Source: Blattamonas nauphoetae
Lineage: Eukaryota > Preaxostyla > Oxymonadida
DNA: 64,000 nt
Direction of reading: 5' to 3'
Assembly (NCBI GenBank): GCA_033064195.1
Contig: JARBJD010000039.1
Span: 62,001 to 126,000 of the forward strand
Part shown: positions 11,442 to 20,460 of the stretch, in pieces
Position numbering within the stretch: the first letter of the stretch is position 1
Layout: each line of letters starts with the position of its first letter
Position numbers and translations under genes: made by a program
The notes under the pieces: model-generated
What the model saw: the letters and a program-made list of their open reading frames with translations, nothing else
What the model was told of the DNA's origin: nothing
Databases searched by the model: none

Positions 11442-11688
11442 ATTGGAACTGATTTCACCTCTGATGGACTTGTGCGGGCAACATGCAACTTGGTCGGACA
11501 GACCTATTCAGTCAATGAGTGATTGTACCGGTGATTTTCTAGGAAATAAGGAGAATCGAAGCGATTAGAGATTCGGAAAAACTTCATTTTCTCAAAATTT
11601 CTGATAGTGAATTAGGGCGATCTTGACAAAGAATTGGTTGATTCTCTGTCAAAAAACCTTCATTTATCTTTAAAGAACACCTATTCCT
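11442..11688. other. Spacer between elements C and D
   Basis: About 250 bases with no gene. It ends with CTATTCCT (11681-11688), the left copy of element D's target duplication. Confidence 0.5.
11681..11688 (+). repeat. Target-site duplication of element D, left copy (CTATTCCT)
   Basis: Identical 8-mer to 14108-14115, directly abutting the element tip on each side. Confidence 0.8.
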
Positions 11689-14107
11689 TATACTGGACTG
11701 ACCGGGGGTGACCGGTCACTTTTTCACAAAAAGTACTGACGGTCAGTGACCGAGAGTTTTCGAAATATGGGTGACATTAGATCGAAGGATCCCGATGAAA
11801 ACTGGATCAAATCTCCCTTTCTTTTCCATTTGATCTTCCTAGGACTCTATTCTCTCTTTCTCAAACTTTTCATATTAAAATACTCCTGTTCTTCCGAATT
11901 CTTCAACATCCATTTCAAAGGACATGTTCTCACGAGATCGGCCCAGAATCATGTGCTTTTTTCTCAAACAGTTCATTTGGGCATGATGTTGCTACAATGA
12001 TGGACTCGATACTTTCCTATTCGTCATTACGATACCTCACTTTTCGTGGAAACTCGATTGGTGACAAGGATGTGTCTTAAATTGCTCGAGGCCGTTTTGA
12101 AGCACCAGAAGAGAGTGTTGATGGAATTGAGAAGAAGCAACAAGAGATAAAAGAGAAGAAGCGAAAGCAGATGGAGAAGAAGGGACTGTCGCTGGACAAA
12201 GACATTGGTAATGCGAAATAGGAAGCAGATCCGTCCCCGACTGCTTCACCGATGATGGACGAGGAAGAAGAAGAAAAGAAGTCGAAATAAATCGAGGAAG
12301 AGCTGAAAGAGATGCTGAACATGGAGCTGGACTCAATTTACGAAGCACTTCATCCGCCACTGATTATCCAACGACAAAAGAAGCCAAAACAAAAGGAGAG
12401 ACTCTCTCTGTGCGGTGGAGTGAACGAAAGAACAGTTGCGGAGGTGATCGAAGAGGCTTTTGTGCCGATCGAAGAAAACGACGAAGAAGACACGGAAGAC
12501 GAAGACATTGCGGCGCTGAAACTGTCGTGCCTCTTGTACATCACTCTGGCCAGATATATTATCACAGAGCGCGGAATGAAAGTGTTTGCAGTGGTGTTGA
12601 TGAAAAATAGGTTCTTGACGACAGTGGATCTGTCGAACAACAAAGCTTGGATGGGGGAGGCCAAGCAAAGAGCTGAAATGATCAGAACGAATAAGACAAT
12701 CACAACACTAACACTGAACAACTGCAAAATCGGGAACGTGGCGGGGAAGGATGTGTGCGAGGCGTTTGCGTGGAACACGACGATCGAACGATTTAATCTG
12801 TCACACAACAACCTGTAGAACGAGGGAGCGGAAGGCCTTGCGAATGCGTTCCTGTCAAACAAGATCTGCCAGCTGACGCATCTAAACATTTCATCGAACA
12901 GGATGAAAGACAAGGGAGGGATGGCACTGAGTGGAGAACTGGCCACGAACGAGAGACTGCGGCACATGAACGTGGCATCGAATGACTTGAACAACACTGT
13001 GAACTCGCTGATCTCGACACTGCGGACGAACACGTGTCTGCAGACGGTGGACTTCAGATTCAACGATTGCTCGCACTTCCTGCTCGCTTCTGCTTCTGTT
13101 TTCGCTGAAGGAGCTGCTGGACAAGAACAGGACACGGGAGAGGGATTGGTTAGAGGATGGTGTGAAGTCGAATTTGGTGTCGCTCCAACAGGATATGGAT
13201 GGAATGGATGAACTTCGGAGCCTGACAGCGTGCGAAGGAGCGACTCTGTCGGAGCGATGTCGATTTCTTGTCACGTAGCATCTGCTGCTGATCGAGACGC
13301 AGCGAGAATGCGAGCGGAAGGAACTGAAACTGCTGGAGCAGCTGGATACGGGAGCGAAGCTGGTAATCACGCTGGGTGAAGAAACGAAGGAGCTGACGAA
13401 GAGGAAGGATGAGGACAGGAAGGACGGGGAGTTCCTAGTTCGAACGCAGACGACGGAAGCAAACCGACGAGTGCAGGAACGATCAGAAGCAGAGCGAAAG
13501 CGGAAGAAGACGATTCGCTAGTTGGAAGACATGGAAGTGGGAGGGAGTGAGAAGACAGAGGAGATGGGGCTGGTGAGCTCGTATGGAGTCGAGTTGGTTG
13601 GATCGGGGCAGCGTGTTGTGAGCTCACATCAGGAGCTGCGTACTGATGGATAGAGGGAGGGAGAAGAACTATTCAGTGAGGAACCGAAGATGACTGTGAA
13701 GTTGGCTCGGTAGATGCGAGTGGAGATGGACGAGGTGGTTGTGATGTGACAGTGGAAAGTGGAGAAGATGAAGAACAAGCTGTGAAAAGTGGGAGAGCAC
13801 TTTCTATTGAGCTGATAATGGAAGAGAAGAAGGAGGAGGAGATTTGAAAGAAGGAAGAAGAGGAGGAGAGGGCGTGGAAGATGATTTGAACGCGAAGATC
13901 TCCATTTCAGTTTGTCAAGAACCAATCGACGTTGAAAGCAACTTTAATCTGGTTTGTGAGGGAATAATCGTAGGAGAAGCTGTTATATCACGACACATCA
14001 CAACAAATCAACAATTTGAGTCAATTCTCTTAGGTAGAGTGATCGGGCCCTTAGAAGAGAAGCGAGGTGACACTGACCGAGCCAAAAGGCTCGGTCAGGC
14101 CAGTATA
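11689..14107. mobile_element. Element D: TIR transposon with LRR cargo, 8-bp target duplication
   Basis: The element starts TATACTGGACTGACC at 11689 and ends with the inverted TATACTGGCCTGACC at 14107. CTATTCCT is repeated directly outside both ends (11681-11688 and 14108-14115). An 8-bp duplication fits the hAT, P or MULE superfamilies better than PIF/Harbinger. The left arm contains GTGACCGGTCAC. The right arm contains the hairpin GACCGAGCC-AAAA-GGCTCGGTC (14074-14096 region). The inner cargo is a leucine-rich-repeat gene on the plus strand. No transposase is present, so it would need one supplied in trans. Confidence 0.8.
11823..13749 (+). pseudogene. Cargo of element D: leucine-rich-repeat plus coiled-coil protein with many TAA/TAG codons
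   Basis: Ribonuclease-inhibitor-type LRRs are plain: SSLRYLTFRGNSIGDKDVS, LTTVDLSNNKAW, ITTLTLNNCKIG, IERFNLSHNNL, LTHLNISSNRMKDKGG and LRHMNVASNDLN. They are followed by an E/K/Q-rich coiled coil (ECERKELKLLEQLDTGAK, VQERSEAERKRKK). The order, LRR then coil, recalls LRRC45-like centrosomal or flagellar proteins, but this is only an analogy. The frame stays consistent over long stretches but contains TAA at 12078 and 12288 and TAG at 12219, 12816, 13276, 13519, 13651 and 13711. The first in-frame TGA is at 13747. One frame change lies between about 13070 and 13090. No clear start codon was found. Confidence 0.65.
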
Positions 14108-14115
14108 CTATTCCT
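14108..14115 (+). repeat. Target-site duplication of element D, right copy (CTATTCCT)
   Basis: Matches 11681-11688. The following T also matches, so the duplication may be read as 8 or 9 bp. Confidence 0.8.
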
Positions 14116-14444
14116 TTAATATCAAGTCTTGGAACTTTCTAGAGGTCTATACATTTCTGAGATTTCCTATTTTAGATTTCATGGTTTGATCCGACCCTTA
14201 TTTTTATGATTTACTCCGAGGTTTCTGTGCTTTTTTTCGGAATCCTAGAGCAACATATCTTCCCTAGAAAGATATTAATAGTGTGTTTTTGACTGTTAGA
14301 GTCCTTTTTGATCTGTCCCGCCAAGTTGCAGTTTGCCCTTGTGCGAATCGATATTGTCGCACTTCAATCGACACACGGGACTTTTCGTCATGATTCATTC
14401 ACTTCGGTATTTCTGTTCTTTGTGTTTTCTTTCATCCCTTCTCA
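14116..14444. other. Intergenic right of element D
   Basis: About 330 bases; no gene, repeat or signal recognised. Confidence 0.5.
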
Positions 14445-16135
14445 ATGATCATCACCCATCTTGTCATAATTCCCTTTCAGATGGAGGAGTTCAGGAGATC
14501 TGAAAGTGAGTTCAAGAATGACGATGTAACTGTCCAGTTCAAGATTGCTCATTCTGTGTTCAACATTCTCACATCTGGTCTATCACATGATTTCATCATG
14601 ATCGATGAATTGTTTCCTAACATATTTTCCTAATTTGGATTCTTCATTTCTTCCCTCTTGTGATATCTCAGATTCAACAAAAAGGAAAGAACGAAGGGAG
14701 ATTGGAATTCGGAGTGGATTGTTGGAGAAATGTTCGGAGCAACTATTTTCGGATTTTGCATGCCCATTTTCTGTGTGTCTCTCTTCTTCTCTCAATATGA
14801 TGATAGTTTTGATTCTCTTTGTGACACTATGTGATGGATTGTATGTTCAGAGAGTTCTGTCGAGTACGATTGGAGTGCTGGTGAAATTGGTTTCAGAAGG
14901 ATGACAGAGACTTCGGAGTGACTTGGTTTCTTTACTCCTTGCCCTATCCTCCGTTTGTTCTTCTCTTTCTTCATTTCCTTCATTCTCCTCCTTTCTCCTG
15001 TTCACCTTATGGTTCTTCTTGTTGTGGTGGTTGATTGGTTGATCAGAAAGCAGACAGTTTTTGTCACCTTCTGTCATGTACTCGATTGGGTTTGGTCTTC
15101 TCCATCTTCATCATTCTTTCCTGCCTTCTCTCTCCCTCTCATTCTCTCTTCTCTTCATTCTCCTGATAGACAATGATATGTGCTTGTAATCATCTGTGAG
15201 AAGGCACTGTCTCGAATCGAAAAGGCAGTTTTCACATCTACTCACTCTTTGGAAGGAATTGACGAAGATGGCCCAGAGAATGGGAAGAATCTCAGAGACA
15301 TGCAGAAAGAAGTTGGAGGCATGGGTGTTCGACACATCTCTTCCTCGATCACATTTCCATCACAGAAAGAGATTGGAGAGATCGGGATTGACTTGGCCTC
15401 TGTTCGAAGAGATATGGACGACAAAATGAGAGAGATGGAGAGGCGAGAAACGAAGGGGAGATTGCCTTAAAGAATATGGGAGAGGAGAGGCAGAAAGAAT
15501 TCTCGGGGAAGATGAGAGAGATGGAAGAGATGAAGAGGAGAGGAAGAGACAGAAAGAAGAAGAAAGGATGAGAAAGGAAGAGAGAAGGAGAAGGAAGAAG
15601 GAATATTAAAGAAGGAGCAGCAACAATCGAAGTATTCTCCCAAAACAAGTCCACTCTCACTGGAACCACCTTTTTTGCCAGAAACTACGACAGCACAGCT
15701 TTTTCTGCTGGTCTGATAGCCCTCGACATGGTTGAACAGACCATCACTTCACAGGGTCGGTTCTCAAATCTCGCAAGAACAACCAGATGGAACGTAAGTG
15801 CAACTTGCAAATGTGCCCATCGAATTACAAAACATCTCACCGTGGATCACCATTCAAGGCAGGAGCAGTTGGAGAGTGAATGGCGATGGAGGCTGATGGA
15901 CGAAAAGGGAAGAGAATGTTCTCATATTTCCAGTTAGATCTCAACAATGTACTTCTTTCGCACAGTCTACCCAGACTTTCGAAAAATCTGTGAACCTGAG
16001 TTGAATAAAGTGAGGAGGAGCGACAGTATCGATGAAAAGATAGTCACGCCAGAATGGAGTAGAAATGGCCGTGCCTGTTCGCTCAAGGAAGAAAAGGAAA
16101 AGTGGCAGAAAGACAAACGTGTGGTGAGGGTTTAG
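14445..16135 (+). pseudogene. Decayed repeat-family gene ending in an IEVF/SPRY-like domain
   Basis: Scattered plus-strand pieces in changing frames look like one broken gene. In order there is a helical segment (EEFRRSESEFKNDDVTVQFK), a stretch CEKALSRIEKAVFTSTHSLEG, a glutamate/arginine-rich coil around 15400-15600, and EGAATIEVFSQNKSTLTGTTF followed by SAGLIALDMVEQT near 15610-15740. The last part resembles a C-terminal domain that I associate with expanded repeat/kinase proteins of oxymonads. No frame is long enough to be an intact gene, and short introns do not rescue it. Borders are approximate. Confidence 0.45.
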
Positions 16136-16303
16136 ACTCACCTAAGGCGACACAGTCTCTGAAAAGTAGGGATAAAGGGAAGTGACACACAAAGACGAAG
16201 AGTGGGGAAGTGAAATCGAAGATTATGGGAATCGTGTTTTGGCATAAATGTGGAGCATATTTTTTATCTCTCTATCTGTTTCTTAAACAAACAATCTATT
16301 AAA

Positions 16304-16624
16304 ATGTCTGGACGTGGCAAAGGAGGCAAAGGAGGAAAGGGTATCGGAAAGGCCGGTGTGAAGTCAACCTACAACAAGATCCGTGAAAACATCCAAGGAA
16401 TCACCAAGCCCGCTATTCGCCGTCTTGCTCGCAGAGGAGGAGTCAAGCGTATCTCCAACCTGATTTATGATGAAACCCGTGTGATCCTGAAGATGTTTCT
16501 TGAGAACATCGTTCGTGATGCAGTGACCTACACCGAACACGCTCGTAGAAAGACTGTGACCGCTATGGACATTGTCTACTCTCTCAAACGCCAAGGCAGA
16601 ACCCTCTATGGCTTTGGAGCATAA
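16304..16624 (+). CDS. Histone H4 (divergent N-terminal tail)
   Basis: 106-residue histone H4, a core nucleosome subunit pairing with H3. The fold is highly conserved: [56 protein letters not shown] chose ATG 16304 because [13 protein letters not shown] is the standard start; an upstream in-frame ATG at 16250 would add a non-histone leader. The tail is unusual. After GKAGVK the usual RHRKVLRDN is replaced by STYNKIREN, so the basic patch that normally contacts the neighbouring nucleosome and carries Lys20 is missing. The gene is intronless and ends in TAA one residue after the expected C-terminal glycine/alanine, which fixes TAA as a true stop here. Confidence 0.97.
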   Translation: MSGRGKGGKGGKGIGKAGVKSTYNKIRENIQGITKPAIRRLARRGGVKRISNLIYDETRVILKMFLENIVRDAVTYTEHARRKTVTAMDIVYSLKRQGRTLYGFGA

Positions 16625-17208
16625 TTGGCAGCAAACCTTATTTCTTGTGTTTGTAAGCGCGAGAAAAATCATCATTTCAGAATTCTTCTGATTTCTCTTT
16701 GTTTTGAAAATGTGGTGTCTTGTTCTGGACTCAAATACATGATCGCATGATGTTGCATCATTGAATTCAAATTGTAGAATGATAACCTCTTAGAGGTCAG
16801 GAACAAAAGAAAACGAGGGTTTCTTCCCTGGAGTGAGACTATTCTGCAACAATTCCACCCTCTCATTATAAGTTGTTAAATATAGTTGTGGACACGTCCT
16901 ATTGCACGCAATTTTGATTTGATATCTGGCATCCAAAATCAATCCTCTCAAAAAGATGGTCTGATCATGGTAAAAACGGTGGAGAATGTGAAAGAATACG
17001 ATACGAACAGATATTGAAAGAGGGAAACAAAGAAAACGGTGAAGTTTATTGAAACCATTTATGGCCAGTTGGAGAAGATTGCCCTCCCCTTGATGTCCGA
17101 TGGAACGATCACCGAAAACCGAACGTTGGTCAGGAGATTTCGTCACAATTAATGAAGAATGAAGTGACAACGAAATAAAAATCCGTGTTGAGACCTGGCA
17201 GTTCATCG
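16625..17208. other. Intergenic between H4 and the repeat-family gene
   Basis: About 580 bases. Frames here read as non-coding, and I see no repeat or hairpin of note. Histone mRNA 3' stem-loop sequence was looked for just after the stop and was not evident. Confidence 0.5.
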
Positions 17209-18729
17209 CTACTTCACATTTAATCCCAGAAACGTGAAAATTTTCCAACAAAATGAAACAATTTCATTGTACGGATATTTGTGACTGTCGTGCATCAATT
17301 TCTGTTCGAGTGTGTCTTCGAAGCCTTCTGAAAACAGAGCTTTGGTTGCTCGTTTCCCACACAGTTCCACTTCTAAACCGTGTTTCTTCCACTCGTTGAG
17401 AGAAAAGTTGAGATGATTGAGTGCATCATAAAGATAACACGAGCGTTCGACGAGTGAGACACAACTCAACAATGCCATGACAATTGGAGAGGCGAGAACT
17501 AACTCGAGTGTAGGGAGATGGTAAGCACAGACTTCAAGGAGAGTATCAAAATGGCGGATTAATAGTGGTCGGATAAACCCGTTAACTCCGATAAACCCGT
17601 TAAAACATCCCCCATTTCACATATATCATCTCTTTCACACGACTCATCAGTTGTACCTGTAAGAAAACCCTAGTGAGAATTCTGGAAGGAATTGTGACTC
17701 TTTCAGAGATTGGATCAAAGACAATGGGTCAATTCAAATGGATGAAATGCCAACGACGACACAGCGCAAGTTATTCTGACCATGAAAAGCTCGACTCGCA
17801 ACACATGATCCCTCTAGTTCTCGGAAATAGATTTGTTCAACTTCGTTCAAAAAACAACGTTCACTTTTCGCTTTGCATTTCACAATCATTCTTTCATGAA
17901 GAACTCTAGTTTTAAAAAAAATGAGGAAATGCATGAATGTGAAGTGGAAGGAGAATTAAGATGAAGAGGGGAGACTGTTTCGTCCCTTTGGAAGGGTTAA
18001 CGGGTTTATCCGCTCTAACGGGTTTGTCCGGGTACTATAAGATGACGGGGGAAATCTGCTGGTGATGAGTTATTGATTCTGACAGAGAAAGGATAGATAT
18101 TGGGATGACGGTTGGATCACTTGCTGAAGGATGAGTTCACAACGATTGTGTTGGGCGGAGGAGAGGGCGAGGCCGATCGAGTTGTGGAGAATCTGATTCA
18201 GAAAGTTGAATAAAGCTTCATTTCCCGAAAGTTGGAGTGTCTGTGGTCGAAGGATTGCGAGAATTCTGGGGATGAAATCAGTCTGAACGAGAAGGACCCG
18301 TTGTGTTTCAGACGAGAAGGAGAATGAAATTTGTAGGAAGGACAGAGTTGCTGTCACAATTTTCGAATGTGGGGACGATAAAAGAATGCAAGCACTGTCA
18401 ATAAATCCTGATGATGATTCGTCTGAGGGGCGAACAAGGTTGGTGATGAGCCGATCTGCGATCGATCGTCGGAATGGTTGTGGTTCAAGTTTCTTCAGAA
18501 AACGAGTGACCTTGTCTTGGAGAACATCATCAAAGTCGAAATTGTCTCGAACGAGAGATACCAGAGTTTGGTAAATAGCGGATTTGTCTTCGAATGTGAG
18601 GTTTGAGTCTGGATCGAAATTGAAGAGTGCTGAGGGCTTTATCCGATCTGTCAATCCTGAATCTACTGGATGTACTGAGCCAGTACGAGATATATGTTGT
18701 GAATAAACTCCATCCACTTCAATTGACAT
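17209..18729 (-). pseudogene. Helical-repeat family gene split by element E
   Basis: The N-terminal part reads from ATG 18729 (18852 is an alternative): FNFDPDSNLTFEDKSAIYQT, VTRFLKKLEPQPFRRSIADR, TATLSFLQISFSFSSETQR, SSQYLSFLCQNQ. The C-terminal part, 17562-17209, reads IRHFDTLLEVCAYHLPTLEL, VMALLSCVSLVERSCYLYDA, ALFSEGFEDTLEQKLMHDS and ends LGLNVK. Together they form one alpha-helical-repeat protein of a family I recall as greatly expanded in Blattamonas. Element E (17563-18037) sits between the two parts, flanked by TTA. Removing it joins ATC-TTA-ATC in frame with the C-terminal part. A one-base frame change at about 18075, just before the insertion, also breaks the gene. Function unknown. 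Confidence 0.65.
17563..18037. mobile_element. Element E: 475-bp MITE inserted in a coding sequence, TAA target duplication
   Basis: The tips are TAGTGGTCG (left) and, inverted, TAGTACCCG (right), with TAA at 17560-17562 and 18038-18040. Each arm holds GATAAACCCGTTAA preceded 18 bp earlier by a second copy (GATAAACCCGTTAA left, GACAAACCCGTTAG right). The interior is unrelated to element B or H and has no recognisable gene. It interrupts the repeat-family gene. Confidence 0.85.
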
Positions 18730-19423
18730 GATTTGGAGATCATCCCATTCCCCCTCTCGACGCGAATTCAATGGAATGATGTGATCAAAACGGCCAGATG
18801 TGGCGACAATAGAGTAATAATACATAACATGAGAAGTGAAGGATATCTGCACCGACCTGTATAGGTATGGGAATTGGTCCTTGCCGACAGATTTTTGGGC
18901 GATCGACGATCATTTCACACATTTAATTCTCATCAATACCATTTGCAACAAAAGACGCATCGAAAAAAGGGAAATTGTGAGATGTTGTTTTCCTTCGGTG
19001 GGTCGGCACGATCAACCCTTTGTCGCGAAAATGTCATCATGGCATTTCGTTCCGGATAACTCAGTGCCATTGAGTAATGATGTGAATGAACACCGACCAT
19101 CTCGTACTTGCCAATAGGACTCTCAAAGAAGGTTAAAATCACCTCGAATCTCAAATTCGGATGTAGCGATCATTTCCCTTAACTCAAGTTTCAACTGATG
19201 GACATGTCAGATGTGATGAAGAGCCATTTTCTGTTGACTCCCGAGACAAGAGAAGCACTTGATGAACAAAAGTGGAAGGACACATCAAAGTTTTTCTTCT
19301 CACAGAAGACGTATTGACAAGTTTCAATCTCGGTATCTTATTTTTTCTGTTCAATGAAATAAATGAAGTGGGTGTTAATGTTTTAGTCAGTTGCACCCAA
19401 AAGCACTCAGCTTTTGATGCTGG
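18730..19423. other. Intergenic between the repeat-family gene and the epimerase
   Basis: About 690 bases with only short overlapping frames on both strands. No feature is supported. Confidence 0.5.
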
Positions 19424-20341
19424 TTAGTTATTTTTCAAATGTTCAACATTGGCTGGATTTGATAAGAAAGCCTGCAAATCAGCAAGCAATCCTGGGTGGG
19501 TTGGGTGCCAATTCAGTTCAGCTTGTGTTTTTGCACTGCTGGTTGGATTGTTAAGTTGAAATGCTCCACCGAGAAATGGGCCAGCATACTCAGTGGCATC
19601 ATCAAAAGTCAACGATTTCAGTGGTAACCCGAGAGAGCTGCTAATCGTTGCTGCGATGTCTTTGAAAGGAATCCCCGATTCGGCAACACCGTTGTACGCC
19701 GACCCTGCTTTGCCTTTCTCAAGAGCATCGACAAACAAGTGTGCAGCATCCAATTGGTGAACTGCAGGTCACTCATTAGTGCCACCATTAAAGTAAGCTG
19801 CTGCACCATTCTTGATGGCAATTTGAGTGGCAACAGTAGCTAATCCGTGGCGTGTTTCGTCATGGACAGTTGGGGATAGACGCACAACTGTTGAACGGAC
19901 ACCCTTTTCGGCGAAGCTAAGCGAGGTCTTTTCAGAACGAGTTCTCAATTGTTCATCGCTCCCGGCATCGTCTTCAGTTGCAGGACGACCTTGATAAGAG
20001 ACCATCAACGTTCCGGACGTATTCACAAAGGGTTTACCAGTGCCAGAAAGAGCATTGCACATCGCAGTGATTGCATTAACGTCAATTTCGACTGCACCTG
20101 CCATATCACCAAAGTTGTTGGTAAATCCTAAGTGGATCACTCCATCACTGTTCTTGGCTCCTTCAGCAAGGACATCAGTGTCTTCCAGAGTTCCTCGAAG
20201 AACTTCCACGCCTTTGTCAGTAAACTGTTTTGCCGAACTGTCGGATCTAGCAAGTCCGAGAACAGTATGGTGGCGCCGCAGCAGTTCATCCACTACGGCT
20301 GAGCCAATAAAACCAGTTGCGCCGGTAACAAAGACTTTCAT
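19424..20341 (-). CDS. NAD(P)-dependent epimerase/reductase of the extended SDR family, bacterial type, with one in-frame TGA
   Basis: The start MKVFVTGATGFIGSAVVDEL is the Rossmann nucleotide-binding TGxxGxxG motif. Further family blocks are DGVIHLGFTN, KPFVNTSGTLMVS, VRSTVVRLSPTVHDE, QLDAAHLFVDALEKG and AELNWHPTHPGLL. The length of about 305 residues fits the family. The canonical YxxxK is not visible at its usual place (RSEKTSL), as in several atypical members. The frame carries TGA at 19769-19771 between GGTNE and PAVHQLDAAH, where relatives have a Trp (WPAVH). Reading continues in the same frame to TAA at 19424. It is therefore either recently inactivated or read through. It is intronless and bacterial in style, which suggests horizontal transfer; the substrate is not predictable. 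Confidence 0.75.
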
Positions 20342-20374
20342 AATTCAGTGGACCTGTCGCAACACGAGTCTATC

Positions 20375-20460
20375 GTTTCGAAACTCAACACACTTAAATT
20401 CCCGAGTAGTGTTGGGCGAAACGATTGAATCGTTTCGAAACGGTCCCATCGTTTCGAAAC
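20375..20460. promoter_or_regulatory. Three GTTTCGAAAC palindromes upstream of the epimerase gene
   Basis: The perfect 10-bp palindrome GTTTCGAAAC occurs at 20375-20384, 20432-20441 and 20451-20460, each preceded by ATC. All lie within 34-120 bp upstream of the ATG at 20341 on the minus strand. A dimeric regulator-binding site is a reasonable reading; no factor is known to me. Confidence 0.5.

Noticed and set aside
16304-16624. Genome-wide reassignment of TAA/TAG (as in Streblomastix) or of TGA
   Set aside because: H4 ends with TAA exactly at the family C-terminus; the phosphatase and Sec7 genes end in TAG, and the ABC and sugar porters end in TGA at natural termini. The odd codons are confined to element cargo and one epimerase gene.
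17563-18037. Element E as an introner (transposon acting as an intron)
   Set aside because: No GT near one end and AG near the other on the gene strand would remove it and keep frame, and a one-base frame change precedes it. RNA data could still overturn this.
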